From the NCBI RefSeq assembly GCF_016598615.1, contig NZ_CP066831.1, positions 10,044,001 through 10,108,000 of the forward strand: 64,000 nucleotides of DNA, read 5' to 3'. Made by a program: the position numbers and the translations under genes. The DNA is from Streptomyces liliifuscus. Lineage in GTDB: Bacteria; Actinomycetota; Actinomycetes; Streptomycetales; Streptomycetaceae. A model generated the notes under the pieces. That model searched no databases. It had not been told where the DNA came from and saw only the letters and a program-made list of their open reading frames with translations. This document shows, in pieces, positions 62,858 to 64,000 of this stretch; the stretch's first letter is position 1, and the number at the start of each line of letters is the position of its first letter.

Positions 62858-64000
62858 ATGAGAAGAGCTCGGTTCCGCCGCACGCGCCGCGCCGGCGCGG
62901 TCACCCTCGCCTCCGTGCTCACGCTGACCGCACTCGCCGCCTGCGGCACGAGCAGCAGCGACGACGACGGCGACAACGGCTCCGGCAACAGTGCGAAAGC
63001 CGACCCCGCCGCACCGCTGGACCCGAAGACCAAGGTGTCCATCACCATCGACTGCATGCCCCCCGCGGCGAAGGCGGCCGAGCTCAAGCAGTGGAACGAG
63101 GACGTCAAGGAGTTCAACAAGAAGTACCCGAACGTCACCATCAACGGCCGCTCCACACCGGGCCAGTGTCTGGAACCGCCGCGCTTCACCGCGATGCTCA
63201 AGGCGAAGTCCCAACCCGACGTCTTCTACACGTACTTCACCGATCTTCCCCAGGTCCTCGACAACGACGGCGCCCAGGACATCACCGCGTACGTCAACGA
63301 CAAGAGCGTCCCGCTGCTCAAGGACATCGACCCCGACGTCCTCAGCTCCCTGAAGAAGGACGGGAAGCTCTACGGCCTGCCCACCAGCAACTACCGCATG
63401 GGCCTGCTCATCAACCGCAAGCTCTTCACCGAGGCCGGCCTCGACCCGGACACCCCGCCGACGACGTGGGAGGAAGTCCGCACCGCGGCCAAGAAGATCG
63501 CGGACCTCGGCGGCGGTGTCGCCGGATTCGGCGAGTACAGCGCGGCCAACACCGGTGGCTGGCACTTCACCGCGCAGATGTACAGCCTCGGGGGCGACGT
63601 CGTCGACGCCAGTGGCAAGAAGGCCGCCTTCAACGACGCGACCGGCAAGCAGGTGGCCGAGAACCTCCACGCCATGCGCTGGGACGACGACTCCATGGGC
63701 AAGACCCAACTGCTCAAGTGGGGCGACCTCCAGAAGCAGATCGCCACCGACAAGCTGGGCATGTTCCTCGCCGCGCCCGACGACGTCACGTACATGGTCC
63801 AGCAACTCGGCGCCAAGTACGAGAACTTCGGCATGGGGCCGATCCCGGGCGGCGAGAACACACTCGCCGGCGGCAACAACTACATGATCAAGCAGGGGAT
63901 TTCCGCCGACAAGGTCAAGGCTTCCATCGCCTGGCTGAACTTCAAGTTCACCACGGTCGGCAAGGGCCAGTACGACTGGAAGCGGTCCAAGGCCGACGCC
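62858..64000 (+). CDS. ABC transporter sugar-binding lipoprotein, 3' end cut by the window edge
   Basis: 381 codons are present; the frame is open at 64000 and about 60 residues are probably missing. ATG 62858 follows AAGGGGA. Signal peptide RRAGAVTLASVLTLTALAA with lipobox LAAC (ALAACGTSSS), an Asp/Gly/Ser linker, then an extracellular solute-binding protein family 1 domain: KAKSQPDVFYTYFTDLPQVL, DGKLYGLPTSNYRMGLLINR, WEEVRTAAKKIADLGG and GKQVAENLHAM. Permease genes normally follow and would lie outside. With the upstream LacI and GH87 genes it likely imports alpha-1,3-gluco-oligosaccharides, though the ligand is not determined. Confidence 0.93.
   Translation, partial: MRRARFRRTRRAGAVTLASVLTLTALAACGTSSSDDDGDNGSGNSAKADPAAPLDPKTKVSITIDCMPPAAKAAELKQWNEDVKEFNKKYPNVTINGRSTPGQCLEPPRFTAMLKAKSQPDVFYTYFTDLPQVLDNDGAQDITAYVNDKSVPLLKDIDPDVLSSLKKDGKLYGLPTSNYRMGLLINRKLFTEAGLDPDTPPTTWEEVRTAAKKIADLGGGVAGFGEYSAANTGGWHFTAQMYSLGGDVVDASGKKAAFNDATGKQVAENLHAMRWDDDSMGKTQLLKWGDLQKQIATDKLGMFLAAPDDVTYMVQQLGAKYENFGMGPIPGGENTLAGGNNYMIKQGISADKVKASIAWLNFKFTTVGKGQYDWKRSKADA

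Noticed and set aside
1..64000. tRNA, rRNA, insertion sequence, integrase or attachment site
   Set aside because: None recognised by eye on either strand: no transposase or integrase motifs, no T-arm/anticodon patterns, no terminal repeats.

Overview
This window is high-GC actinobacterial DNA, almost certainly from a Streptomyces chromosome. Codon third positions are strongly G/C. The gene content is typical of the genus: a membrane-arm-only second nuo cluster, DUF5134/DUF6153/DUF305 copper-associated proteins, PucR regulators and long secreted multidomain glycan-degrading enzymes. Two genes run off the ends: a dnaK at the left edge and a sugar-binding lipoprotein at the right edge. I see no tRNA, rRNA, transposase or CRISPR array.

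Layout. 1-7971: dnaK (-), a PucR-type regulator (+) and a Tat-exported GH95 alpha-L-fucosidase/galactosidase (+). 8144-16406 (-): a tightly overlapping operon nuoA - (degenerate NuoB/NuoD-like, His-rich protein) - nuoH-J-K-L-M-N. 16504-21154: a copper block with copA and copZ (-) and, divergently, a secreted copper-associated protein (+) followed by a DUF5134 membrane protein; two CsoR-type operators lie between the divergent promoters. 21197-24469: a two-component system (-) and a DUF418-type membrane protein (+). 24628-26672: a third CsoR-like promoter drives DUF6153-DUF305, followed by a separate lipoprotein gene. 26736-27979: a deletion scar holding the 3' ends of a TetR gene and an MFS gene, then a small lipoprotein gene. 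28088-36681: a divergent aromatic meta-cleavage cluster. Its left arm is flavin monooxygenase, C-C hydrolase and extradiol dioxygenase. Its right arm is TetR, hydratase, acetaldehyde dehydrogenase, aldolase and amidohydrolase. The two arms share one 32-bp operator. 36746-42119: secreted pectate lyases PL1 and PL3, then a sugar isomerase/oxidoreductase pair with a divergent LacI regulator. 42178-50569: mixed metabolism and regulation (Tat-exported amine oxidase, epimerase, LysR, GIY-YIG protein, PucR with divergent class II aldolase, lipoprotein). 50662-53043: a second deletion scar (serine hydrolase / histidine kinase), an intact response regulator and a 24-residue membrane peptide. 53282-64000: a probable alpha-1,3-glucan utilisation locus with two giant divergent GH87 enzymes, a LacI regulator and an ABC sugar-binding protein, all beside CTTGCG-type repeats.

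How the genes work together. The copper genes form a CsoR-type regulon in which the operator sits between the -35 and -10 boxes of each of three promoters; csoR itself is not in the window. The meta-cleavage cluster would convert a (possibly carboxylated) hydroxyaromatic through ring hydroxylation, extradiol cleavage, hydrolysis, hydration, aldol cleavage and CoA acylation to central metabolites. However, its monooxygenase and hydrolase genes each carry an apparent one-base deletion. The right-hand locus would secrete two alpha-1,3-glucanases, import the products and switch the genes through the LacI protein.

Points most worth a second look: the His-rich NuoB/D-like protein, the third copper operator, the paired frameshifts, two independent scars that each remove both 5' ends of a head-to-head gene pair, and the shared CTTGCG motif of the GH87 locus.
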